Source: Acidobacteriaceae bacterium (GTDB lineage: Bacteria > Acidobacteriota > Terriglobia > Terriglobales > Acidobacteriaceae). Taken from it: a DNA stretch of 64,000 nucleotides. The stretch lies in assembly GCA_003152695.1 (NCBI GenBank), contig PMAT01000066.1, forward strand, positions 24,089 to 88,088, read 5' to 3'. The notes beneath the pieces were generated by a model, which saw nothing but the letters and a program-made list of their open reading frames with translations, did no database searches and was not told the DNA's origin. Positions 8,061 to 16,080 of this stretch are shown piece after piece (position 1 is the stretch's first letter; every line of letters begins with the position of its first letter). The position numbers and the translations under genes are program-made.

Positions 8061-9191
8061 ATGCCCAAACCTCGGAAATTTTCGCAAACCCCTGCCGCCC
8101 TCGACTACCGTATGCCAGCCGAGTGGGAAGCACACGAGGCGACGTGGATCGCGTGGCCGCACAACCGGGCCGACTGGCCGGGGAGGTTCGAGCCCATCCC
8201 GTGGGTGTACGCGGAGATCGTTCGGCAGCTGGCGCGGGTGGAAGGCGTCAATATTCTGGTCGAGGACGTGGCGGCGGAAGCCAAGGTCCGCGAGCTGCTG
8301 ATTCGCGCGCATGTTCTCCCGCAACAGGCTGCGATGACAGACAAACCGGCCGGGGCAATTCGCTTTCACCACATTCCTACCGACCGCGGTTGGACACGTG
8401 ACTCGGGCCCGATCTTTCTGCGGCGCGATTCCCGCCCCACTAGAGACTTCCCTGCTGTGGCGGCCACCGCATGGCGCTTCAACGCCTGGGCCAAGTACAA
8501 CGATTGGAAGCTCGACGCGATGATCGCGGGTGAAATCACCAATCGGCTGCGCGTGCCGGCGTGGGAGCCGGAAGTCAAAGTGAACGGGCATCCGCGCCAG
8601 GTGGTGTTGGAGGGCGGAAGCATCGACGTCAATGGATGCGGGACGCTCATCACCACCGAAGAGTGCCTGCTGAGCGACATGCAGCAGCGCAATCCGGGCG
8701 TGACGCGGGAGGAACTGGAGGAACTTTTCGCCGACTACCTGGGGGTAGAGAAAGTGATCTGGCTGGACCGCGGCATCGCCGGCGACGACACTCATGGGCA
8801 CGTTGACGATATCACTCGCTTCGTCACGCCAACGACGGTGGTGACGGCGTACGAGCCTGACCCTGCCGATCCTAACCACGAGCCCTTGAGCGACAACTTC
8901 CGCTGGCTGAAGAAGAGCACAGACCAGTCGGGCCATCCGCTGCGCGTGGTCAAGCTGCCAATGCCAGCTCCCGTGTATTTTCGTGGACGGCGCTTGCCTG
9001 CCAGCTATGCCAATTTTTACATCGCGAACAAGTTGGTGCTTGTGCCTGTATTCAGCGACCCCAACGATCGCGTCGCGCTCAATACCCTGACTGCCGTATT
9101 TCCCGATCGCGAGATCGTCGGAATTTATTGCCGGGACTTGATCTGGGGATTGGGCGCGCTGCACTGCATGACGCAGCAGCAACCGGCTTGA
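8061..9191 (+). CDS. aguA: Agmatine deiminase
   Basis: A 376-residue guanidino-modifying enzyme that converts agmatine to N-carbamoylputrescine. The N-terminus (MPAEWEAHEATWIAWPHN) and DRGWTRDSGPIF are typical. EGGSIDVNG and DTHGHVDDITRF supply active-site acid and histidine residues, and the catalytic cysteine is C369 in GALHC near the end. The gene follows aguB by 8 bases with no separate promoter seen. Together with the divergent DHS-like gene it forms a polyamine block. No arginine decarboxylase is in the window to supply agmatine. Confidence 0.96.
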   Translation: MPKPRKFSQTPAALDYRMPAEWEAHEATWIAWPHNRADWPGRFEPIPWVYAEIVRQLARVEGVNILVEDVAAEAKVRELLIRAHVLPQQAAMTDKPAGAIRFHHIPTDRGWTRDSGPIFLRRDSRPTRDFPAVAATAWRFNAWAKYNDWKLDAMIAGEITNRLRVPAWEPEVKVNGHPRQVVLEGGSIDVNGCGTLITTEECLLSDMQQRNPGVTREELEELFADYLGVEKVIWLDRGIAGDDTHGHVDDITRFVTPTTVVTAYEPDPADPNHEPLSDNFRWLKKSTDQSGHPLRVVKLPMPAPVYFRGRRLPASYANFYIANKLVLVPVFSDPNDRVALNTLTAVFPDREIVGIYCRDLIWGLGALHCMTQQQPA

Positions 9192-9193
9192 TA

Positions 9194-9230
9194 ACCAGTT
9201 ATCAGTCGTCAGTTACCAGTTGCCAGTGAT
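9194..9230. repeat. CAGTTACCAGTTGCCAGT-type simple repeat
   Basis: Directly after aguA the sequence repeats words such as CCAGTTATCAGTCGTCAG and TTACCAGTTGCCAGTG. A related patch (ACTGGCTACTGGCTACTG) lies at 16000-16080. No function is evident. Confidence 0.45.
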
Positions 9231-9253
9231 GCGCGCGGCCAGGAGTCGCGAAC

Positions 9254-9550
9254 CTATCGCCGCACTTTCTTCTTTGCCGCAAGCGTAAAAACGAAGTAGC
9301 CGCCTGCCGCCGCGCCGGCGTAGAGAAACGCGTTGGCGAAGACGATGGTACCCACGACCAGCACCAGTACAAGATCGGAATCAGGAATGGGCCCGATCAC
9401 CAGTGACAGCACAAAAGGCGGACAGATGGTCAGCGCGATCGCGGTCAGGAAGCCGTGCGCTTGCAGTCCTCCCACGTTCAGCCTCCACGCGAAGTAAACC
9501 GCCAGGGCCACGGCCATCCCCAGAACGAAGCTGAGGGACAGCACCGTCAT
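9254..9550 (-). CDS. Small hydrophobic membrane protein, unknown
   Basis: The 98-residue product from ATG 9550 has three hydrophobic segments (about residues 3-22, 34-52 and 61-83) and ends in a basic tail (AAKKKVRR), so an inner-membrane location is likely. A longer frame reaches back to 9670, but its extra N-terminus (MRGSQVRFLPGSP) is the antisense-free readthrough of the tRNA-Lys gene and is not real. I do not recognise the family. It lies between aguA (convergent) and tRNA-Lys. Confidence 0.5.
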   Translation of the reverse strand: MTVLSLSFVLGMAVALAVYFAWRLNVGGLQAHGFLTAIALTICPPFVLSLVIGPIPDSDLVLVLVVGTIVFANAFLYAGAAAGGYFVFTLAAKKKVRR

Positions 9551-9631
9551 CAAGTTGTCGTTATCTGCTTTTCGCAACCGAGTCAACGCATACCAGCGTG
9601 AATCAAAAGGAAGGGTGAATACCGAACGGCA

Positions 9632-9707
9632 TGGTGAGCCCGGCAGGAATCGAACCTGCGACCCACGCATTAAAAGTGCGTTGCTCTACCAACTGAGCTA
9701 CGGGCCC
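9632..9707 (-). tRNA. tRNA-Lys (anticodon TTT)
   Basis: On the minus strand a 76-base cloverleaf runs from GGGCCCG to an encoded CCA. The acceptor arms GGGCCCG and CGGGCTC pair with one G-U. The D arm is AGCTCAGTTGGTAGAGC, the anticodon loop is CTTTTAA (anticodon TTT), and the T arm is centred on GGTTCGATTCC. All invariant positions I checked are present. Confidence 0.96.
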
Positions 9708-9818
9708 ACACTCACTAATCTACCATAGCAAAAATCGGCACGCCGCCATCGACAGAAGCATTGCGCATTGATCGCCACCGGCGCACAATCGTTCGTGGAT
9801 TGCACAAGGAGAACGGCT

Positions 9819-10232
9819 ATGAAGCGCTGTTACTATTCGCTCCTGATACTTTGTCTCGCCCTTACAACCGCGGCATTCCCCCAGGACAAGACGCAAGCTG
9901 CCGAAAAGGCCGCCGCCGACTGGTTGAAGCTACTGGACTTCGACGCCTACGCGAAGAGTTGGCATCAGGCCTCAACCACGTTAAAAATTAAGGTTACCGA
10001 GGGTAACTATGAACAAACGCTACGGGCGACGCGCAGCCCCTTGGGCACCGTGCTCTCCCGACAGATGAAATCCGTGGAATACCGAACGCAATTGCCGGGA
10101 GTTCCGGACGCAGAGTATGCCCTCTTGAAATATGACACCAGCTTCGAGCACAAGAAAAGGGCGATTGAGACGGTTACCATGACGCTGGAGAAGGATGGTC
10201 ACTGGCGAGGGGCTGGCTATTCCATTAAGTAG
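9819..10232 (+). CDS. DUF4019-type secreted protein
   Basis: A 137-residue protein with a signal peptide (MKRCYYSLLILCLALTTAAF). The mature part has AEKAAADWLKLLD, then TRSPLGTVLSRQ, LPGVPDAEYALLKYDTSF and a closing ETVTMTLEKDGHWRGAGY, the pattern I know as DUF4019. These are small periplasmic proteins of unknown role. ATG 9819 follows AAGGAGAACGGCT, a good ribosome-binding site, so the start 51 bases upstream (9768) is rejected. Confidence 0.8.
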   Translation: MKRCYYSLLILCLALTTAAFPQDKTQAAEKAAADWLKLLDFDAYAKSWHQASTTLKIKVTEGNYEQTLRATRSPLGTVLSRQMKSVEYRTQLPGVPDAEYALLKYDTSFEHKKRAIETVTMTLEKDGHWRGAGYSIK

Positions 10233-10305
10233 GATTTCGATGGCCTCAGCTCATATTAGACCTTGCTCCGTTGGACCATAGCCGCGCATCTCATTCAGTA
10301 GAGCT

Positions 10306-11700
10306 ATGGCTGGGAAATTACGTCCGCGCATCATCGTCGTGGGAGGCGGATTCGGCGGGTTGGAGACCGCCAAGTCGTTGGCGCGCCTGCCTGTCCAGAT
10401 CACCCTGCTAGACCGCAAGAACCATCACACCTTTCAACCCCTGCTCTACCAGGTGGCGACCGCCGGATTATCACCGGCAGAAATCGCCGCCCCCATACGC
10501 GAAATTCTCGCCAAACATGAGAATGTGGAAGTTCTGTTGGGCGAAGTGCTCGGCTTTGACCTGGCGCGGCGCATCGTCAAGCTACAGGGATTCGAGCTTC
10601 CCTACGATTATCTCGTTGTTGCCGCGGGCGCAACCCACGCCTACTTCGGGCATAACGAGTGGGAGCCGTTCGCTCCGGGATTGAAGACCATCGAAGATGC
10701 GCTGGAAATGCGCCGCCGTATTCTGCTGGCCTACGAACTGGCAGAACGAGAAGCAGCACTGACCGGCCATCACCAGCCGCTGAATTTCGTGGTCGTGGGC
10801 GCCGGGCCCACGGGGGTCGAGCTGGCAGGAACTTTGGCTGAGATCGCGCGCAAATCGCTGCCCGAGGATTTCCGCAATATCCAACCGGCGAAGACCCGGG
10901 TCCTGCTGATCGAAGCTGGTCCGTCCGTGCTGAGCGCCTATCCCAACGATCTGCGCCAGAGCGCCGTGAAGCAACTGCAAAACCTTGGCGTCGAGGTGCG
11001 CACGAACTCCGCTGTCACCAACGTGCGACCGGGCGCAGTTTGTATCGGCGAGCAGGTGGTGCCGGCGGCAGCCGTGCTGTGGGCGGCTGGAGTATCGGCC
11101 TCGCCTCTCGGGGCGGCGCTTGGCGCGCAGGTCGATCGCGCCGGACGAGTGCTGGTCGAACCCGACCTAAGCGTCTCCGGACATCGCGAGGTCTTCGTCA
11201 TCGGCGACCTCGCCAGTATGAAGGATGCAGCGGGCAAGCCGCTGGCGGGCGTCGCTCCGGTGGCCATGCAGCAGGGCAGATGCGTGGCACGCCAGGTTGC
11301 GGCTGACCTGGCCGGTAACCCGCGTCAGAAGTTTCATTATGTTGACAAGGGTTCTCTGGCGACCATTGGACGGGCAGCGGCTGTCGCACAATTCGGCAAG
11401 GTACACATCTCCGGCTTCCTGGCCTGGCTCTCGTGGTTGTTCATCCACATCCTGTTTCTGATTGGCTTCCGCAACCGCGTGGTCGTGATGTTCCAGTGGG
11501 CGTGGAGCTATCTCACCTACGAGCGTTCGGCGCGGCTGATCACCGGCGAATCGAGAATAATCTCCGTTCCGTCGATGGAGTACGCCGAAGAGGCTGCCGC
11601 GCATTTCGATCGCGACGGCCAGGCTGGGTCAGGCGACGGACGTATGGCCACGCAAGAAGGTTCTGCAAAGAATAAAAGTCAGGCTCGCAAAGTGAGCTAA
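10306..11700 (+). CDS. ndh: Type II NADH dehydrogenase (NAD(P)/FAD-dependent oxidoreductase)
   Basis: A 464-residue single-subunit flavoprotein expected to pass electrons from NADH to quinone at the inner face of the membrane without pumping protons. GGGFGG at residues 13-18 binds FAD, VVGAGPTGVELAG near 162-174 binds NADH, and VFVIGDLASM is the second FAD motif. A C-terminal hydrophobic segment (LSWLFIHILFLIGFRN) and YLTYERSARLI fit the membrane-anchored NDH-2 type. It is a single gene upstream of the convergent TadG-like gene. Confidence 0.9.
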   Translation: MAGKLRPRIIVVGGGFGGLETAKSLARLPVQITLLDRKNHHTFQPLLYQVATAGLSPAEIAAPIREILAKHENVEVLLGEVLGFDLARRIVKLQGFELPYDYLVVAAGATHAYFGHNEWEPFAPGLKTIEDALEMRRRILLAYELAEREAALTGHHQPLNFVVVGAGPTGVELAGTLAEIARKSLPEDFRNIQPAKTRVLLIEAGPSVLSAYPNDLRQSAVKQLQNLGVEVRTNSAVTNVRPGAVCIGEQVVPAAAVLWAAGVSASPLGAALGAQVDRAGRVLVEPDLSVSGHREVFVIGDLASMKDAAGKPLAGVAPVAMQQGRCVARQVAADLAGNPRQKFHYVDKGSLATIGRAAAVAQFGKVHISGFLAWLSWLFIHILFLIGFRNRVVVMFQWAWSYLTYERSARLITGESRIISVPSMEYAEEAAAHFDRDGQAGSGDGRMATQEGSAKNKSQARKVS

Positions 11701-11781
11701 ATGCCAAGCGCCGATCCCGTCACGAGGTTTAGGATGGCATGGTCATTCTGCGATGTGCCATCAACAACAAGTTGATGGATC

Positions 11782-13053
11782 TTACTGCGTGAGACGGAGG
11801 AGAATCTTAGCGGCGATAGTCTGAAAGACTTGCTGCAATTCAGCGCTGCACTGGCTCGATGGGCAATTGGAAGCAAATACCGCCTGTCCCTCCGGCTGGT
11901 TTGGGTCGTAAGTGGAGCTGGCTGGATCGTTAGCGATCTGTTGCAGAAAAGCCTGATCGACACTCGACCCCAGCCCAACCGAGTAGATATACATGCCGGG
12001 ATTCTCGGTGCGCATGGCGGTCGCGGTTTGAAGAGCCCGATACTTGGCGTCCGCGGTGACGTTGCTACGATTCAGGGACTTTAACTGCCCATTAATTGCG
12101 GAAGTGAACTTGGTCACATTCTTTACGCAAGTGTTCGAGGGTGTCCAATTGGAAACCCCGTCGTAGGTCGCAAGAGAAGTTCCGGTGGTGGGAACGAAAA
12201 CGTCGACCGAGCTACCGGAGTCGTATCCTCCGTAATTATAAAGAGTGAGCGTTCCAGAGCAAGACAGCTTGTCCTGGATGGTATTGACATATCCGTCGGT
12301 GAAATAGACCACAACTTTGACCACGTTTTGTCCCGGCTGCACAGTAACGCTGTCGTTCTGGGCCTTCGCGTCGGTCAGTCCGCCCGGACCAAAGGTACCG
12401 CCGGAGAACTTGCTTTTCATGGCGTTGACTGCATTGGTAATCGGGGTGATGAAGTTGTAGCCGATCGCCACATCTATGGTCGCATTGGAGGCAAAGCTGA
12501 TCATTGCGACCTCGTCGTTGCTGTTGTCGAAGTAGTTGATGAACGTCGTGACCGCGGGAGGAAGCGCTGTCGATCCGCCATTGCTAGTCATCGAACCCGA
12601 GCGATCCAATACCAATGACATTACTAGCTTGCCGCGTGTCGCCTGGGCGCTGTCGCTGACGGAAAAGGTCTGCCGATTGGGCAACATGCGCATGAAGAAG
12701 GTTCGGATGGTGGCTGCGCCGTTGACATTGACCAGGGTTTGGCCGTAGGCGTCCGTAGAAAAACTCACGGTCACCGTGGGTGGATTCTTGTCAAGACCGG
12801 ACACTTTATAGTTCCCGTTGAACGAATTTATCGCCAGATTCCTGGCTATTGTTTGTCCTTGAGCAAGGTTTCTCATGGCTGTAAGGCAGGCGGCGTCCAC
12901 CGACTTCGACAGCTTCGCTTTCGTCACATAAGCGAAACCCACATCAATCGCCAAAGCCATGAACAGCAGCATAAGAGTGAAGGATACGGCTACCAGGAGA
13001 ACAACCTGCCCGCACTCGTTCTCCCTGCTCCGATTGCGACTGGAGAGTTTCAC
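11782..13053 (-). CDS. TadG-like pilus-assembly protein with von Willebrand A domain
   Basis: The 423-residue protein begins with a TadE/G-type N-terminus: a short basic head and one transmembrane helix (VVLLVAVSFTLMLLFMALAIDVG), followed by AKLSKSVDAACLTAM. From about residue 145 a von Willebrand A domain carries a MIDAS-like DRSGSM, with FTDGYVN later. Such proteins sit in the envelope and are linked to Flp/Tad pili or other metal-dependent adhesion. The start is GTG after a perfect AAGGAGGTGA. It is last in a three-gene operon with two TadE-like genes; no TadA/B/C or prepilin gene is present. Confidence 0.88.
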   Translation of the reverse strand: MKLSSRNRSRENECGQVVLLVAVSFTLMLLFMALAIDVGFAYVTKAKLSKSVDAACLTAMRNLAQGQTIARNLAINSFNGNYKVSGLDKNPPTVTVSFSTDAYGQTLVNVNGAATIRTFFMRMLPNRQTFSVSDSAQATRGKLVMSLVLDRSGSMTSNGGSTALPPAVTTFINYFDNSNDEVAMISFASNATIDVAIGYNFITPITNAVNAMKSKFSGGTFGPGGLTDAKAQNDSVTVQPGQNVVKVVVYFTDGYVNTIQDKLSCSGTLTLYNYGGYDSGSSVDVFVPTTGTSLATYDGVSNWTPSNTCVKNVTKFTSAINGQLKSLNRSNVTADAKYRALQTATAMRTENPGMYIYSVGLGSSVDQAFLQQIANDPASSTYDPNQPEGQAVFASNCPSSQCSAELQQVFQTIAAKILLRLTQ

Positions 13054-13068
13054 TCTTTCACCTCCTTA

Positions 13069-13602
13069 TCAGTAGTACGCCACGTCGTAGGACTGTGATG
13101 GCAATACGATTCCGACCAAAAACTTGCCGATCGGCGTGATCGGCTTGTATTTGTAGTAGACCTCCGTCACATAAACCGTCTGGTTGAGTTGGGGAGTGAC
13201 CAAGGTTGGAAGGATAGCTGTGCCACCAATCGAATGTCCGATTTGGCTAGTCGCCCCCATTCCACCTTGGGATACTTGTCCTGTGAGCTGAAGTTGATTG
13301 TTGTTGTTGAAAACTGACGAAACGATCACTGTCCCATTGAGATTCAGGTTAAGCGGCGCCGATGCTGCAACCACGGCGGCGGCGGTAGCGGAAAGCGTGG
13401 AGCCGCGGGAGGCCATGCTCGACCCTTCCCCGCTCAAATTTGTGATTACTTCCTTAATGAAGATGGCACGACTGAAATCAACCGCCGCAAACACCAGGGT
13501 GAGCATCAGGGTTGCCGATATGGCAAATTCCACAAGCGCCTGCCCGGAATCGTTCGCCCTTTGCGGGTTGCGCATTGCGTGATCGCGGCCTGGTGCTGCC
13601 AT
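13069..13602 (-). CDS. TadE-like pseudopilin
   Basis: A 177-residue protein with the TadE pattern: GQALVEFAISATLMLTLVFAAVDFSRAIF near the N-terminus gives the Glu in the processed hydrophobic helix. The rest is a small-residue-rich periplasmic domain. TadE-type minor pseudopilins are anchored in the inner membrane. It sits 14 bases after the first TadE-like gene and 15 bases before the TadG-like gene, so all three are one operon. A start at M10 is also possible. Confidence 0.85.
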   Translation of the reverse strand: MAAPGRDHAMRNPQRANDSGQALVEFAISATLMLTLVFAAVDFSRAIFIKEVITNLSGEGSSMASRGSTLSATAAAVVAASAPLNLNLNGTVIVSSVFNNNNQLQLTGQVSQGGMGATSQIGHSIGGTAILPTLVTPQLNQTVYVTEVYYKYKPITPIGKFLVGIVLPSQSYDVAYY

Positions 13603-13616
13603 CGTGATTCGCTCCG

Positions 13617-14111
13617 CTAAGTGGTATTGCCTGGCGGGAAGGCCTCATTCTTGAAGCTGACCGCGACCGTAAATGTATAAGTACCGTTCCCGAAGAACCG
13701 GGCAACGATAGGTGTCATGAGTTTCAGATTGGTGGTCAGGGAGACTGTTAACGTGTCTTGCGGACCGCCTGCGCTGCCTTTGCCCCCGCCGGTGCTGGAG
13801 ATTTGCATGTTGGAGACATCAAGGCCGACGGCCGCTTGCTGCGCAACTTGAATCATCGAACTCACGCGCGACAAGTTCTGGCCCGGATGTTTCGGGTCGG
13901 CGAGGTGGTTTCCTGTGACGCCGTAACGTCCCGCCGTGCGCACCGCGTTCTGCAGCGTCATCTCCACGTAAAACAGACGCGTGAAGTCGAACACGCCAAA
14001 TAACAGGAGGAAAACCATGGGTGCAACCAGGGCAAACTCCAACAGGGAGGTCCCTCTTGTCGCCCCGCCGCAGCGCTGCTGGAGTCTTACGTCCTCGTTG
14101 CGAGTCTGCAT
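13617..14111 (-). CDS. TadE-like pseudopilin (first gene of operon)
   Basis: A 164-residue product with GTSLLEFALVAPMVFLLLFGVFDFTRLFYVE, the TadE motif with its conserved glutamate at the start of the helix, then MTLQNAVRTAGRYGVTG. A Gly/Ser-rich stretch follows and the domain ends in beta-rich sequence. It leads the TadE-TadE-TadG operon. The 287 bases upstream hold an orphan terminator on the other strand (14289-14323). Confidence 0.86.
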   Translation of the reverse strand: MQTRNEDVRLQQRCGGATRGTSLLEFALVAPMVFLLLFGVFDFTRLFYVEMTLQNAVRTAGRYGVTGNHLADPKHPGQNLSRVSSMIQVAQQAAVGLDVSNMQISSTGGGKGSAGGPQDTLTVSLTTNLKLMTPIVARFFGNGTYTFTVAVSFKNEAFPPGNTT

Positions 14112-14119
14112 GTAAGGGT

Positions 14120-14323
14120 TATCGGCACAACCCGCGCGGCGGCTTAGAGCGGTTCCAGACTACAAGACCGCGCCGGGAGATCCCGCGCTTTCCGTGCCAT
14201 GCGGGGCTTCCTACCATGGGAACTAATTCACATTTGGGAATACAGTTATGGGCTGCCTACCAGACCGTTCTTTTGCCAGATAGCGATGAACGCCGGAGCC
14301 GCGAGCTTCGGCGTTTCTTTTTC
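14120..14323 (+). ncRNA. Candidate small RNA ending in an orphan terminator
   Basis: This gene-free stretch ends on the plus strand in a very good intrinsic terminator, yet no plus-strand gene lies upstream for more than 2 kb. The preceding bases hold several short complementary arms (GCGGT/ACCGC near 14151-14178; CGGG/CCCG near 14176-14187). They also hold a near-repeat, GGGCTTCCTACCATGGG and GGGCTGCCTACCA, about 47 bases apart. The 5' end is a guess. I could not match it to 6S, SRP or tmRNA by eye. Confidence 0.35.
14289..14323 (+). terminator. Rho-independent terminator (11-bp stem, T-rich tail)
   Basis: AACGCCGGAGC at 14289-14299 pairs with GCTTCGGCGTT at 14305-14315 (one G-T) across a 5-base loop, followed by TCTTTTTC. 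The T-tract is on the plus strand, so it stops plus-strand transcription. The adjacent protein genes are on the minus strand. Confidence 0.75.
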
Positions 14324-14398
14324 TGGAGAGCACGGGGTAGGTTGAGAGGGCCGCCGGGTCTTTCGATAGACGGCGGGATGCTACTGCTGACTCCAGAG

Positions 14399-15106
14399 CT
14401 AGCGCTTCACAATTGGGTTGTAGCCCTCGCCGGTCAGCTTCACCTTCATCGCCTCGGCGTCCTGGATGGAGGTAAACGGGCCAACCTGCACGTGGTAGAG
14501 CTTGTCGTTGGTGATGGGATTGTTCACCACGAAGACGTTGTAGTTTTTCTTGCGCAGCGCACCCGCCAGCGCGACCGCGTCGTCTTCCCGGGAAATCGCG
14601 GCGATCTGCACCACGATTGTCCCTGGGCCGGTCACGGGAGCTGGGCGGGTTACCTGAGGAGCGGGGCTGACGGTCGCTGCAATTGGCGGGGTCGCGCTCT
14701 TTGTCGTTGTCACGACCGCCGATTCCGCGGCTGCCGTCGCCTTCGCCGGAGCCGTGGAAGGTGTGTCCTTGGGCGGCAAGGGCGCTCCCGTCTGCTGCAC
14801 CGCTTTGTAGAAAGTAAGATTGCTTTGCGGATTGGAGGTTGCTTCCGGCGGCGCCGGCTCCGCCTCTGCTTTCACCGCCACTACGGCCGAAGGCTTGTTC
14901 TGGCTACTTCCCGAGGCAATCGCCGCCGGCTCCGTCGCAGCGGCCGCCGGCTGATCATTCAGCGCCTGTTCGCGCCCCGTATTTTTGCCCAGCGAGTAGC
15001 CAATCGAAAAGAAGACCCCGCAAATGGCTGCCAACAGAAAAAATAGTCCCAGCAGTTTTCCCATGCCCAAGGTTATTTCCGTGTCGTCAGAAGCCATGGT
15101 CCTCAT
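14399..15106 (-). CDS. SPOR domain membrane protein
   Basis: A 235-residue protein with one N-terminal membrane helix (LLGLFFLLAAICGVFFSIGYSLG), a long Ala/Pro/Thr linker (about 45-160) and a C-terminal SPOR domain (TIVVQIAAI to GEGYNPIVKR). SPOR domains bind denuded glycan strands of peptidoglycan, often at division sites. It is the last gene of nfeD-slipin-SPOR, 8 bases after the slipin gene. Its role in that operon is unknown; a link between membrane-domain proteins and the wall is inference. Confidence 0.85.
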   Translation of the reverse strand: MRTMASDDTEITLGMGKLLGLFFLLAAICGVFFSIGYSLGKNTGREQALNDQPAAAATEPAAIASGSSQNKPSAVVAVKAEAEPAPPEATSNPQSNLTFYKAVQQTGAPLPPKDTPSTAPAKATAAAESAVVTTTKSATPPIAATVSPAPQVTRPAPVTGPGTIVVQIAAISREDDAVALAGALRKKNYNVFVVNNPITNDKLYHVQVGPFTSIQDAEAMKVKLTGEGYNPIVKR

Positions 15107-15114
15107 GTTCCTCG

Positions 15115-15909
15115 CTATTTCTCTGGCGGCCCGGAGCCTGCCACTTTCGCCGGGGCCGCTTGCACCCGGTTCAGCAGTCCGGCCAGCAAGTCCACCGGGA
15201 CTGGGAAGATGATGGTGGTATTCTTCTCCACTCCAATTTCAGTCAACGTTTGCAAATATCGCAACTGGATGCTGGTGGGCTCCTGGGCAAGCAAGTGCGC
15301 GGCGTCGATCAGGCGCTGGGCCGCGGCAAACTCGCCCTCGGCGTGAATGATCTTGGAGCGCTTCTCGCGTTCGGCCTCGGCCTGCTTGGCCATGGCGCGC
15401 GTCATGGTCTCCGGCAGATCCACCTGCTTGACCTCGACGTTGGTCACCTTCACACCCCAGGGATCGGTGTGCTGATCCAGGATGGACTGCAACCGCAGAT
15501 TGATCTTCTCGCGGTGAGCCAGCAACTCGTCGAGCTCGACTTCACCCAGCACAGAACGCAGAGTGGTTTGCGCAAACTGCGACGTCTGGTACATGTAATT
15601 GGAAACCGCGACCACCGCTTTGTTGGAATCGACCACGCGCAGGAAGATGACTGCGTTCACCTTCAACGTGACGTTGTCACGGGTAATGATGTCTTGCGGT
15701 GGAACCTCCAAGGCCTCCTGCCGAAGTGAAACCCGCACGATGCGATCGATCGGCGCGAACACAAGTATGATGCCTGGGCCCTTCGGCGTCCCCAGCAGGC
15801 GCCCGAGGCGGAAAATAACACCACGCTCATACTCGGCCAGGATCTTGATCGAGTTGATGATGTAGAGAGCGACAATGACGATGACAACAATGCCAGCTAT
15901 ACCGGGCAC
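15115..15909 (-). CDS. Slipin (stomatin/SPFH family) membrane protein
   Basis: The 264-residue product has an N-terminal membrane hairpin (IVVIVIVALYIINS) followed by EYERGVIFRLGRLLG, KGPGIILVFAPIDRIVRVSLR and the long SPFH domain. The helical tail AKQAEAEREKRSKIIHAEGE is typical for oligomerising slipins. The C-terminus ends in Pro/Ala. Slipins form membrane scaffolds and pair with NfeD proteins, and here nfeD lies directly upstream. GTG at 15909 follows GGAGG by a proper distance. Confidence 0.93.
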   Translation of the reverse strand: MPGIAGIVVIVIVALYIINSIKILAEYERGVIFRLGRLLGTPKGPGIILVFAPIDRIVRVSLRQEALEVPPQDIITRDNVTLKVNAVIFLRVVDSNKAVVAVSNYMYQTSQFAQTTLRSVLGEVELDELLAHREKINLRLQSILDQHTDPWGVKVTNVEVKQVDLPETMTRAMAKQAEAEREKRSKIIHAEGEFAAAQRLIDAAHLLAQEPTSIQLRYLQTLTEIGVEKNTTIIFPVPVDLLAGLLNRVQAAPAKVAGSGPPEK

Positions 15910-15999
15910 GGGGTGCCTCCAGTTACTTAGAATTGTAAAACGAGTACTACGGAAGATTGTAGAACCAATTGGATGAGTTACCTAACTTGGTAACAGGCG

Positions 16000-16080
16000 A
16001 GCTGTCAGCTATCAGCCAAAACGCTGAGCAGGATTCTCCGACCTGCTGACAACTGGCTACTGGCTACTGGCTACTGACTC
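16000..16080. repeat. ACTGGCTACTGG-type simple repeat at the nfeD 3' end
   Basis: The patch contains GCTGTCAGCTATCAGCC and then CTGACAACTGGCTACTGG with two more CTACTGG words. It overlaps the end of nfeD: the stop codon and the last residues of that protein are read from the repeat. Similar words lie at 9194-9230. Confidence 0.5.

Noticed and set aside
7920-9182. A 420-residue minus-strand open frame opposite aguA
   Set aside because: Agmatine deiminase motifs are on the plus strand, and the antisense product lacks any family pattern.
9551-9670. N-terminal extension of the small membrane protein (starting MRGSQVRFLPGSP)
   Set aside because: These residues are a translation of the tRNA-Lys gene, a known artefact.
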